Assembly (NCBI RefSeq): GCF_000151315.2
Contig: NW_011887296.1
Span: 1,312,660-1,376,659, forward strand
Origin: Capsaspora owczarzaki ATCC 30864
Lineage: Eukaryota > Opisthokonta > Filasterea
Length of the DNA stretch: 64,000 nucleotides
Reading direction: 5' to 3'
The notes below the pieces were generated by a model. It was not told where the DNA came from. It saw only the letters and a list, made by a program, of their open reading frames with translations, and did not search any database. The translations under genes and the position numbers were made by a program. This document shows positions 34,577 through 44,500 of the stretch, in pieces (the first letter of the stretch is position 1; the number at the start of each line of letters is the position of its first letter).

Positions 34577-37500
34577 TTACACCAGAGCCGGAGGAGTTGG
34601 CACGTCGTCGTCTGCAAGCGCAACAATCTTCTGAACCTCAGTCAAAGTTGCCGTGGGTTTCTCAAGGAGTGACTGAAGGTGACGTTGATTGCGCAGGAAG
34701 TGACGCCGCTGAGCACGAGCCACAGCGTCGTCAGAGTCGTCCAGATGGACCCGCTGCTCCAGGACTCTTGTGCCACCGATTTCTAGCGACACAGCAAGCA
34801 AGCCTAGACTGAGAAAGTCGGCTTGCGGAGTGGCGACTCTGTCACTGCGCGCAATGTGGTAAAAGTGGCTTGGCCACACGCTCCACGAGTTGGCCTCGAC
34901 ATGTCTGAGCCACAGTTTGAGCTCCTGAGCAGCTGCGACCGTCACAGGCGCTGCCAAGAGTGCTGCCTGCACATGCTCGCGCGTCACAGCTGGAAGGAAG
35001 CAAGAAAGCCCAAAATCGACCAACGCAATCGAGAGATGTGGGGATTTGGGAGGCACGAGGGTCGAGGTCGGAGTCTCTTGCTGCTGAGGAATTGAGCTGG
35101 GCAATTGCGCCTCGGTGACGAGCAGGTTTCCACAATGAATGTCGCCGTGCACCACACCTTGCGCATGAATCCAGCGAAGCGTGTCGCAGACCTGAGACGC
35201 AAAGTTTGCCGCATACGGTTGATGCTGCATCCAGTCCACACTGTGACCAGAAATGAGGCCCGTGACCAACGCCAGGCCAGGGGTTCCGTCGAGATTGACA
35301 GTGCAGAACGATAGCAGCTCGGGAATGCCATGAGCAGCAGCTTCCTTTCGGTCACGGTTGAGAAGGGCTAGCGCCATGCCCTCTCGCGCCAGCTGTTCTG
35401 TGAGCGGCTTGCGATTTGCGGCTGCAACCTTGACCACCACGTTGGTGAATTCCTCGCTCGAGTTCAGGCGGAGCTTGCCGGTGAACATGAAATCGCGATG
35501 AAAGACCTGGGCATCGAGCAGAGGTTGCGGGCCGGTCGTCTGCACAAGGTCGAAGAACAAGAGCCAAAAGCGAAAAGTGAAGACAAAAGAGTTGCACAAG
35601 ATGCACATGATGCGGATGATACATCCAAACCAGACGAGACATTACCAAACTGAGAACAAGGGAATTGGTCGTGACGACATTCCCTCCAGCACCAGCGGGC
35701 GCGCCACCGCCGGCTGCATTGTCTGGCTGGCCTGGAGCTGCGGCGCCAGGATTTCCGGCGCGTGGGTCAGTACAACCAAAGTTGCATGTCCAAGAATTCG
35801 GGTCATCGCTGTTTGATGGTGCATTGGTTTTTGCAGCGGCGTGGTGCGCGAGGATGGATTGCCACACCACAAAAAGAACCGCTCGTTCTGGATCTCGTGT
35901 TTCGGCAAACGTAACCTTGGGCGCAATGAGCTTGCCATCCTGCTTTAAATCGACTCGAGTGACAGAGACCGTGTCGGCTTCGCACCAAACGAGACCGTAA
36001 AGAAAGTCTGGCCAGGATGTCACCGGCACGCCTGTTCTGAACAGAGAGCGAGCCACATAGCTGGCGACTTGCAAACGAGCATGTTGAACATCGGCAAAAA
36101 CCTTCTTGACTTCGACAAACAAACGGCTGTAATACAGGAGAACGTCCACTCGAGAACCAGCGGAGGTAGCACGAGACGCACGGGGAGAAACGCGATCAAC
36201 TGCCCAAGTGGTCGCAATTACATCAGCAGATTTTGTGCTACTGTTAGCGTGAAAGTTGAGTTGCGCGCCAACTTGTTCGCAGACGGCCTGGCAGTAGTTG
36301 GCAACAGCCCAATGCATGTCCGTTTCGTGACCAGTCCGGCTCGCATCGTTCCTGACGTCCTCCAACTTTTGATGAAGTGCATTTCTGTCCAGGGGTGGCA
36401 GTCGCAAGTCACTGAGGTTGGTCTGCAACGTGGGGTTAGGATCCTTTGTGACAAAACGCGCTACGAAGGTTGCGTTGGTGCTCGATCCGATCTCAGACAC
36501 TACCAAATATCGTGCCGTTCACACTGAGTTTCAACCAAGATTGCATATCAACGCGGGGGGGGGAGAGACATGAGCGCAAGCAACGGATGCGAAACTTACA
36601 AAAGCGAACTCGATCTACTTGCAGCTCCTGAACTTTATCACGTTCGTTCTCAAGCAGCTGCTGAGCTTGATCACGTTGGATCTCAAGCAGCTGCCGATCT
36701 TTCTCAAACAGCTGCTGATCATGAGCACGCAGCTGCTGAGCTTGATCACGTTGGTTCTCAAGCAGCTGCCGATCTTTATCAAACAGCTGCTGATCATGAG
36801 CACGCAGCTGCTGCAAATGAACCACTTTTGCGTTGGCTGAGAAAAATTCCAACACAAAGCTCGTCAGAAACAGGCACTCATTCGCACGCACAGATTATGA
36901 AAGCAGCCAACAGAAAGCTGCACCAAAGAAATGCTCGCTTTTCACCGCGTTCAACTCACCGTCAAGCTGGGAAAAAGTAGCGTCAAGATTTGGCGTGGAC
37001 AATGATGCTTGAGGGTTCGTGGATGGTCCAGCTTGAGGTTGTACCGCGTCATTGGTCTACAATCAAAAATTTTGAATTGCATTAGCCTTTTCGACTTGTG
37101 CGTGCGTACGTGTGCGTATGAGTGCGGTGGGTGGAAGGCGGCAGAAAGAGCCGAGACAATGACAACCAAGCCAAACCAGAACCCCTAACACACGGCCTGC
37201 TGACCGTCCACGGTGTCTATGGAGACGGCATGTGCGTGCGTGCCCAAGACCGCCCGTGGAAGCTCCGGCCAGAGCATCCAAGTGCGGGGGAAGAGCAATA
37301 CACAAACCAAAAAAAAAACCCGAACACAAACAAACAAACAAACAAAAACGCTTTACCACTGCCGGAGCAGTCTCGGCAGAGCTTGTGGTATGACTATTGG
37401 GCGGTGCTGAAGCTGCCAACTCAGTCGTTGTCATCATTGCTGTTGCTGGTGAGGTTGTGAGAGTGAGTGGAGCAGCGGCGGTCGATGCGGCTTGCAACGA

Positions 37501-37653
37501 GGTCGTTGTCCAGGGAGCAACGAGCACAGCTGTTGCTGCTGCTGCTACTGCTGCTGCTGGATCCTCCAACCGAGCGCGCTTGTTTGGATTTTTCTCCGAT
37601 AACCCTTCGTCGCTGTAACCAAGGGGGCGCTTTGCTGGATCGATCGTTGACAT
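34577..37653 (-). CDS. PD-(D/E)XK nuclease-like plus protein kinase-like fusion (Crinkler-type)
   Basis: Exons 37653-37357, 37056-36960, 36836-36600, 36499-35646 and 35539-34577 join in matching phases to give about 815 residues. The N-terminus has an NLS-like PNKRARLE and an Ala/Thr-rich linker. Exon 3 encodes a coiled coil built of 25-residue repeats. Residues about 230-430 look like a restriction-endonuclease fold: Asp329 in SRVDVLL, Glu340-Val-Lys342 and a downstream Q-V-A-S-Y. The C-terminal part is kinase-like, with VVKVA (Lys532), HGDIHCGN (Asp628) and VDFGLS, so the key catalytic residues are present. Nuclease-plus-kinase architecture is known in Crinkler-type proteins of oomycetes, chytrids and other eukaryotes. 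It is likely nuclear; the target is unknown. The acceptor of exon 4 is the second AG, chosen because the first leads to a stop. Confidence 0.8.
36664..36813 (-). repeat. 75-base tandem repeat encoding coiled coil
   Basis: Two nearly identical 75-base units, and a partial third below 36664, encode 25-residue repeats of the pattern QQLRAHDQQLF.KDRQLLE. The DNA copies differ at only a few positions, which points to recent duplication. Confidence 0.9.
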
Positions 37654-39053
37654 GCCAAAGGGGAAAAAAAAAAAAAAAACTGGTTCTACTTTGACGCAAG
37701 CTCTCATCGGATGTAGTCCTTGAATTTAGTGAAATGATGATCAACATCCGCTAACGCAGTCCATGGAGCTCAAAAACCGCGCGAAGTTCCAGCACGACTT
37801 GTTGCATGCCATTTGGCAAATTGGCGTTGATCTGCTTTCGCCCTCAAATCTCGTTCATCCGCATTGAAGAAATCAACGAGAATCAACGAGTCTTTTTCAG
37901 CATTGCTTGAACAACTACACGGGCTATCGGTCGTGTTCAACACCCTCGATGCGAACTCCCGGTGTTACCCGAGAGGGAGGAAAATGGGTCGATACGAAGT
38001 GACCATGTTCTTCTGCCCCCATTTCCTTCCTCAACTCTTTCCATTCATCCATCCATCGTTGACCGTCCAATAGAATCAAATGCAACATCCTCCATCATCC
38101 CACATGTCGCTGTTGTTGTCTGAGAGTTGTTCCCCTGCCTTGATTTTTTTTTTTTTTCAGATTTCCTTCCCCAACTCTTTCCATTCACTTATCCATCATC
38201 GTGGACCGTCCAATGCAACCTAATGTAACATTCTCCATTATTCTTGCATCCATCCACCTCGCTTTCTGTCTTTTCGATTCTCTTCCTTTTGTTCACTTTC
38301 CAATCCTTTTTTTTTTTTTTCTTTTTTTTTTTTTTTCCAATTCAAAACCGCTGCTTCGATTTTTCAAAAAAAAACAAAGCTTTGGTATTTTATTTCTTTT
38401 ATGATTGTTCTTATTTTTCAAACTCGCTGCCTTTTTTGCAAAGTGAACAAAAGCGCACGACTCGGAATGAAAAAAAAGCAAACAAAGCAGACGTTGGGTT
38501 TTGAGTGATGAGAGCGGGGCGAAAGCAGGAAGCGAAGCGAAGCAGCAGTGCAGCGTGAAGGAGTGCAGCCAAGCCAAGCAAAGCCAACACTCTCACTCTC
38601 ACTGAGGCTGAATACGGGGTTCGACTGACTCTTCCCCCCCCCCTCCCCCTTATCGTAGCAGCATTGCAAGACAAGAATGCAGATTTCACCAACGGACACG
38701 GGGAACTGCGATCGAGTGTGGCTGTTGCTGCATGGGGGGACCAACACGCTCATCCCAATGCTGCTCCATCTCATACTCATCCCCCCCCCTTTTGTCTGTT
38801 CCCCTCCACTTCCCCTTCCGTCTCACCGCTCATCATACAGACATCTCTAGCAGTACAAGCTTGTTCAACTCGCGGCTCTTCTTCAAACAACCTTTCTGGT
38901 CCTTGCACTTTGCATTTGCACTTTGGCTGCGAATCTATTTTCAAACCGCCTTCCGGCCAAGCTTGACCCCCCCTCCCCCTGGCCAACTGACCCCTGGGGC
39001 CGCTCCCTGTAAATTGAACCTCGCTCTCTCTCTCTCTCTCTCTTTCTCCAGGG
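37654..39053. other. intergenic spacer between divergent genes
   Basis: No gene is supported. It holds several T runs (38145-38158, 38310-38336) and a duplicated pyrimidine-rich phrase (near 38025-38070 and 38165-38210) that suggests a local tandem duplication. A CT microsatellite lies just before the ATG at 39054. Promoters of both flanking genes must lie here. Confidence 0.55.
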
Positions 39054-42000
39054 ATGGACAACTTCCGGCGGCCGTCGCTGTCGTCGCTGCTGATGGCTGC
39101 AAACAGCGAGCACAACATTGCGCTGCAGATGGCCGACGATGCGGATTTGCCACCGCCGCCGCCACCGCCCGTGCTTGCAGCGTCTGCACTCCCGTCTGCG
39201 TCGGGTGCGTCATTCGGGTCATTCCACGCGCTCTCCTCGCTGCAGCAGCAACAGCAGCACGCGTTGCCGCCGCGATTACCGGCTGCACTCTCGCTGCAGC
39301 ATCTTGCCATGCCAAGCCCACCACCGGGATTTCACGCCACATCGAGCTTGGAGGACTTTGGCTCGGCCTCCTCCATCAACAACATTCCCAGCTCGAGCAG
39401 CAGTGGGAATGGCAACAAGGTGGCCGAGTCGCCTGCCCCGGCTCCAACCCACTTTGACGACTCGGTCGCCCAGCAGCTCTTCCTGGTGCACGTCCGCCTG
39501 CCCACGGGTGAGTCGGTCGGTGTGCTTGCATTGCCATCGCAGACCTTGCGCCAGGGCTTTGGCCACATCACGGCCCTCGTCGGAGCCACCATGCACACGC
39601 ATAGCCTGTTTGTCGCAGAGTCTGGCGCCGCCAGTGGCCAAGCATGCAGTTGGGAGGACCGCGCATCGCTCTTGCGTGGCCGCACCGTGTCGCTTATTGT
39701 CACTCCCGAGGGCGGAGTCTCCCCCATCGTCTCCCGCACCATCCCCAAAAGCGTGAGCACAAACAGCCTCGCAACAGCCGCAATGGCCATCAATGCCGCG
39801 CGAGACCCGTCACCGATTCCAATCATCCACGACCACCATCACCACCCAGAGGAGCAGGCGGCCGCCAACGAGAGCATCACCATCGAACTTGATCCTCAAG
39901 CGCAGGCGGAAGCGCTCGCCTCCAAGCTACGGAAGCGCACAGCCATCGCCAAAGAAATCTTGTCCACCGAGCAAACCTACGTGCGTGCCTTGGAAACACT
40001 CATCACTTGCTACCTCAATCCAATGCGCCACAAAAAGGTGCTGCCTGCGGAAGACATTGCCATCATCTTTTCCAATGTCGAGTCCATCGTCGGCGTCAAC
40101 AACATGCTGGCGCTCGAGCTCGAAGAGGTCATCCAGTCGTGGGATCCGCTCCAGACCCGACTTGGCTCCATCTTCCGCAAGCTGGGCCCATTCATGAAGC
40201 TGTACGTCAACTACTGCAACAACCACTCGCACGCCATGGTCATGCTTCAGCGGTACTTGAAAAAGAGCGAGACGCTGCGAACCTTCCTCAAGCGACAGCA
40301 AGTGGAGGCCCAGACCATGTCCACGCCATCCAGCAACAAGTCTGGGTCGTCATCCGCTGCTGCCACTACTGCCGCATCCTCTGTCGTGTCTGCACCGGTG
40401 GCCGTCTCGGCCCATGCAGGCAATGCGTCCATCTCGGGCAACGGCATTTTGACTGTCGCCAACGCCACCAACACGGCCCTCGACTCGCTGCTGCTCATGC
40501 CCGTGCAGCGCATCCCACGCTACCAACTGCTGCTTGACGATCTCGTCGAAAATACGCCCGCAGACCACGAAGACTTTGCCGACCTCACCACCGCCGTCGC
40601 ATTGATCAAGACGCTGGGCTTTGAAATCAACGAAGCCATCCGTCGCATCGACAATGAAATCAAAATGGCCAACATTGAGAAAATGTTTGCGAGCGACAAC
40701 CTGGTGCTCATTGACTCGCAGTATCGCTTGCTGGATTTGAACACCACGAGCAGCGGCAGCGGTAGTAGCAACAGCGGCCGCTCGCGTGGTGGCAGCGATG
40801 GACCCGCCCCCGACTTGGAGGCCTCCGGTGGCTCCGGCTCTGCTGCCTCTTCTCCCGCGCCATCTCGAGGCGCCCACTCTGGCAGGCTGCTCGGCAAGCT
40901 GATGGGGCGGCAATCCTCGTCGGAACCACAGCTCGCGAACGCAAACTCGGGCACGAATGTTGCGGCCGCTGCTGGTGGTGATGGCGTGCTGACATTGTCC
41001 GCACCACCGCGCCAGTTTGTCCAGGAAGGCTTTTTCATTGTCACCGACTTTGGTCAACATGAGCGGTTTCTGCTGCTCTTTACCGACATGCTCATTGTGG
41101 CCAAAGTCGAAAAGAACACCACGTTCCGTGTCAAGGACAAGCTCATGTTGTCGCAAATGTGGGTGGCCAACTACGAGCAAGAGGATCCGTTTTCCTTCAT
41201 CATGGGCTGGCCCCAGTACAATTGCTCGCTCACGGCCGCCTCAGCCAAGGACAAGGACCTCTGGTTTGGCATGATGCAAAAGCAGATTGCCGACGAGAAG
41301 GCACGCGACACCACCTTGGCCCGAGGGCCTGTCAAGATTCACCTGGACGACAGCGTGAACGCGCTTGGTGTCCGCCAAGGCGCCCTGCTCTCGAAGAGCA
41401 TCCTCATGACCAATACAGACACGACGCGCGCCGCCATCGAGATGGCACTCCGAAAGTACGACCTCAAGGAGGATGCCAGCCAATTCCAACTGTGGGAGTA
41501 CCTGAACGGCGCAGAGCGTCTCGTCCACGCGTTCGAGTGCCCGTTGCTCGTGTTTGCCGGAATGGAGGCCAAGCCAAAGAAGGACGACGCGCCACCACCG
41601 CGCCTCGTTCTCAAGCGGCGCGATCCCAACTTTGAGTTGCCAATGTTCATGCGTCCGCCTCGGCAGCGCTCGCACACGGGCAATCGCAGCGTCAACTCTC
41701 TCGGGCCGGGCGATGACCTTTCGTTGAATTCGTCGACAGGCCAGCAGTCGCTGGGCGTCCCAGGGGCCAGCGCTGCCTTCTCGTCGCGCACTCAGCGTGC
41801 CCAACGTGCCGTCCAGCAGTCTACCACCGTCATCCCGCCATCCGGTGGCCTCCTGGACGTGTCAGCAGCTGGCAAGCAGCAAGCCGGCATCGGAAAGCTC
41901 TTTGCCGGTCGCTCTGTACGACGCCGCTCGAACAGCGGGGTTGTACTGGATGGAGATGGCTCGCTATCGCCACTGGATCTGTCCGAGGATGGGTCGTCGA

Positions 42001-44231
42001 CGACGGCAAGTAGCTCCTTGGCAAGCGCTCGCGCTGGGTCGTCATCGCCTTCCAACTCGAGCCCCGTCGCAAACGTGTCCCGCGACATCCCAACCAATCT
42101 GTTTGGCTTGCCTTTGTACGAGATTGTCGAACACGATCGTCTCCACCCGGTACTTGCCGAGATGCTTGGCTTGCTGTACGCGGGATGCGGAAGCCAGTCT
42201 GCCATTTTCAACCGCAATTACAACCTGGAGCTCGTACGCGATTTGCGGCGGACGATCGACGCAGAGATTGATGTTGACCTGCGCGTCTTGCCGTTCGGTG
42301 TGCTTGTGGGTCTCTTTCTCGAGTTTTTACAAGCCCTCCCCGATAGTGTCTACAGCGGCCTGCGCGCCAGCGATTTTGACGCGCTTCGCAAAGCGCCAGC
42401 TCCTCCGCTCCCAGGAAGTCCCGCCAGCCATGCCAACCATCAAGCCAAGCCAAGCTCAGGCACCACGACCACCGCAGCATCGTTTTTCAAATCCGGCGCG
42501 GGCGAGTTGCCCCCGGGCTTTAGCGCCGCCCTCGAGTCGGCGACTGCGTCCGCGGACAAGGTGGCCGTGCTCCAGCGCATTGTCAACCGGTTTCCGCACT
42601 GCAACTATGTCTTTTTGCAATGCACCATGTCGCTTCTCCACAAAATCTTTCTCATTTCGGCTGAGAACGCCAGCGACACTGTCAACATTGCGTTGCGCAT
42701 CGGCCCTCCGCTGAAAAAGGAAGGTTTGCACGAGTTTATTCGCGTGCTGATCGAGTATGCCCCCGACGTGTTTGGCCATGCTGGCGAGCTGGCCATGCAA
42801 GAGATGATGGTGCCTCAGAGCAGCATGCCCGGAATTGCGCTTCCCGGCATGACTGCTTTGCACGGCGGTGGTCTCCCGGCACCCAACGCGGGTCTGATCA
42901 CCATGGTTGCGCGGTCTTCTGCTGGCAGCGGTGGCGGCAAGGTGCCGTTTGCACGGCAATCCACGAAGCGCAGGCCGCTTCGTGTCAAGGTCATGCCTGA
43001 CGTGCCTTCGACGCCCAATAGCAGCACCAGCAGCGAAGTTTCATCCCCTGGCGTTCCTACTTCACCCTTCCGGCGAGGCTCCAAGTTTGCCAGCTTGACG
43101 GACTTGTACAACCAGCGCCGACACTCTCAGCTCGACCTTCTCCAAGGTGCCGGTGGCTCGACGCAAAGTCTGTCCACCTGGGCAAACGCGGCACCTCCCA
43201 CCGAGCACAAGGCTGTTCAAGTCAACCTGCTTTCGCGGGATGCCAGCCTCGCCAGCGTGGTGGACGAGGATGTGGTGCTACTGCCGCCTCCCCCTCCGCC
43301 GGTCGAACAAACCCCGAATGTTCACCACCACCACCACCACCACAAGAGTTCGATCGCGTCCATCCACACCAGCAGCAGCAGTGGCGGTCGCGGCATTGCC
43401 TCCTACAATTCGGCTGCGTTCGAAGAGGCCTTGGACGACTTGCCACCACCGCCTCCGCCGCCGGGACGCGGTAGCCACGCATTCCAGGATGCTCATGTCG
43501 GGTCCATGTCCAGCCTTGAAAGTGAGGACACCATGTCCTACGAGAGCGATAGCAACGAGTTGCCGGCGCCTCCACCGCCGCCGACAACGACGAACGGCAA
43601 CTTGCATCGCCGTACCTTGCTGCAGCTGGCCATTTCCGAGGAAGACTTGAGCAAGATTGCAGCAGAGATTGCCGCTGCCGACCCAGAACCGGAACCGGAA
43701 CCAGAAGAGCAAGATGTGGATAGCGATCACGTCTCCAGCGATGAAGAGGGCGAGACGCCTTCCTACCACCATCGCAACGATGACGACGAGCTCATGCTCT
43801 CGTTCAACAAGCGTGCCTACCACATGAGCTCAATGAAGGTGATGGAGTCTAGCACCCCCGATCAAGACGAGTTCAACTCGGTCGACGTACCGCACGCGCC
43901 GCAGTCCCAGGCGATTGATCATCGCCGTGGCTCCGTGGGCACCATGATGTATGCTGGTCACGCGGACGACGAAGGGCATGCGGCCTTTTTGAGTGCCCTG
44001 GGCGGACGGATTGAGGCTGAAAGCGCCAACCCCTTGTTCTCGGCTGCCCGGGCCGACGTTGCTGGCGACGCCTTGGACGACGACCTTGTCGACGAGAGCG
44101 AGTTGTCGGCGTTGACCGCCGTTGCGACTGCCGCTGCGACCGCCCCAGCACCCGTCCCAGCTCCAATCCAACCACCGGCAGAAGTCACGCCCGACCGCCG
44201 CAAGAGCCGCGCAATTGTGACTGAGCTGTAA
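39054..44231 (+). CDS. DH-PH-RA-RhoGAP multidomain Rho regulator
   Basis: A single intronless frame of 1725 residues. A Pro-rich N-terminus is followed by a DH (RhoGEF) domain at about 293-545 (EILSTEQTYV..MPVQRIPRYQLLL), interrupted by a Ser/Ala insert. A PH domain lies at about 655-750, a Ras-association domain at about 758-855 and a RhoGAP domain at about 1014-1242 (FGLPLYEIVEHD). A long disordered tail has several poly-Pro stretches (possible SH3 or EVH1 ligands) and a His run. DH-PH predicts activation of a Rho GTPase and RA predicts recruitment by a Ras-type GTPase. PH-RA-RhoGAP order recalls ARHGAP20. At the arginine-finger position the usual I-F-R reads I-F-N1053-R1054, so the arginine is displaced by one residue and GAP activity is doubtful. 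Confidence 0.92.
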   Translation: MDNFRRPSLSSLLMAANSEHNIALQMADDADLPPPPPPPVLAASALPSASGASFGSFHALSSLQQQQQHALPPRLPAALSLQHLAMPSPPPGFHATSSLEDFGSASSINNIPSSSSSGNGNKVAESPAPAPTHFDDSVAQQLFLVHVRLPTGESVGVLALPSQTLRQGFGHITALVGATMHTHSLFVAESGAASGQACSWEDRASLLRGRTVSLIVTPEGGVSPIVSRTIPKSVSTNSLATAAMAINAARDPSPIPIIHDHHHHPEEQAAANESITIELDPQAQAEALASKLRKRTAIAKEILSTEQTYVRALETLITCYLNPMRHKKVLPAEDIAIIFSNVESIVGVNNMLALELEEVIQSWDPLQTRLGSIFRKLGPFMKLYVNYCNNHSHAMVMLQRYLKKSETLRTFLKRQQVEAQTMSTPSSNKSGSSSAAATTAASSVVSAPVAVSAHAGNASISGNGILTVANATNTALDSLLLMPVQRIPRYQLLLDDLVENTPADHEDFADLTTAVALIKTLGFEINEAIRRIDNEIKMANIEKMFASDNLVLIDSQYRLLDLNTTSSGSGSSNSGRSRGGSDGPAPDLEASGGSGSAASSPAPSRGAHSGRLLGKLMGRQSSSEPQLANANSGTNVAAAAGGDGVLTLSAPPRQFVQEGFFIVTDFGQHERFLLLFTDMLIVAKVEKNTTFRVKDKLMLSQMWVANYEQEDPFSFIMGWPQYNCSLTAASAKDKDLWFGMMQKQIADEKARDTTLARGPVKIHLDDSVNALGVRQGALLSKSILMTNTDTTRAAIEMALRKYDLKEDASQFQLWEYLNGAERLVHAFECPLLVFAGMEAKPKKDDAPPPRLVLKRRDPNFELPMFMRPPRQRSHTGNRSVNSLGPGDDLSLNSSTGQQSLGVPGASAAFSSRTQRAQRAVQQSTTVIPPSGGLLDVSAAGKQQAGIGKLFAGRSVRRRSNSGVVLDGDGSLSPLDLSEDGSSTTASSSLASARAGSSSPSNSSPVANVSRDIPTNLFGLPLYEIVEHDRLHPVLAEMLGLLYAGCGSQSAIFNRNYNLELVRDLRRTIDAEIDVDLRVLPFGVLVGLFLEFLQALPDSVYSGLRASDFDALRKAPAPPLPGSPASHANHQAKPSSGTTTTAASFFKSGAGELPPGFSAALESATASADKVAVLQRIVNRFPHCNYVFLQCTMSLLHKIFLISAENASDTVNIALRIGPPLKKEGLHEFIRVLIEYAPDVFGHAGELAMQEMMVPQSSMPGIALPGMTALHGGGLPAPNAGLITMVARSSAGSGGGKVPFARQSTKRRPLRVKVMPDVPSTPNSSTSSEVSSPGVPTSPFRRGSKFASLTDLYNQRRHSQLDLLQGAGGSTQSLSTWANAAPPTEHKAVQVNLLSRDASLASVVDEDVVLLPPPPPPVEQTPNVHHHHHHHKSSIASIHTSSSSGGRGIASYNSAAFEEALDDLPPPPPPPGRGSHAFQDAHVGSMSSLESEDTMSYESDSNELPAPPPPPTTTNGNLHRRTLLQLAISEEDLSKIAAEIAAADPEPEPEPEEQDVDSDHVSSDEEGETPSYHHRNDDDELMLSFNKRAYHMSSMKVMESSTPDQDEFNSVDVPHAPQSQAIDHRRGSVGTMMYAGHADDEGHAAFLSALGGRIEAESANPLFSAARADVAGDALDDDLVDESELSALTAVATAAATAPAPVPAPIQPPAEVTPDRRKSRAIVTEL

Positions 44232-44500
44232 CTTGAGGATTGCTGAAGTGATTTTGATTTTGTTCTGTTCATTGTTGTTGTCGTTGTTGTTGTGATGTTG
44301 TTGCTGTTGCTGTAGTTGCTGCTGTTGTTGTTGTTGTGCACTTTGTTTCGGATTGCAAAATGTGTTGTCTCGATTTGAACCCAGCACAAGAAAAATAGAT
44401 TAAGATTGAGATCATTTTATTGTTGCTTTTTTTTTCACAGCTAAGACTTTGCATGGCTGAATTAGGACAGGCTCAGTTTTACTTTTTTTGGGGTTGACAA
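44232..44500. other. short intergenic spacer
   Basis: A TTG-rich repeat (about 44270-44340) and a T run precede the WLM-protease gene; no gene is seen. Confidence 0.5.

Noticed and set aside
36501-36530. first AG acceptor for exon 4 of the nuclease-kinase gene
   Set aside because: It leads directly to an in-frame stop; the next AG restores the phase and the open frame.
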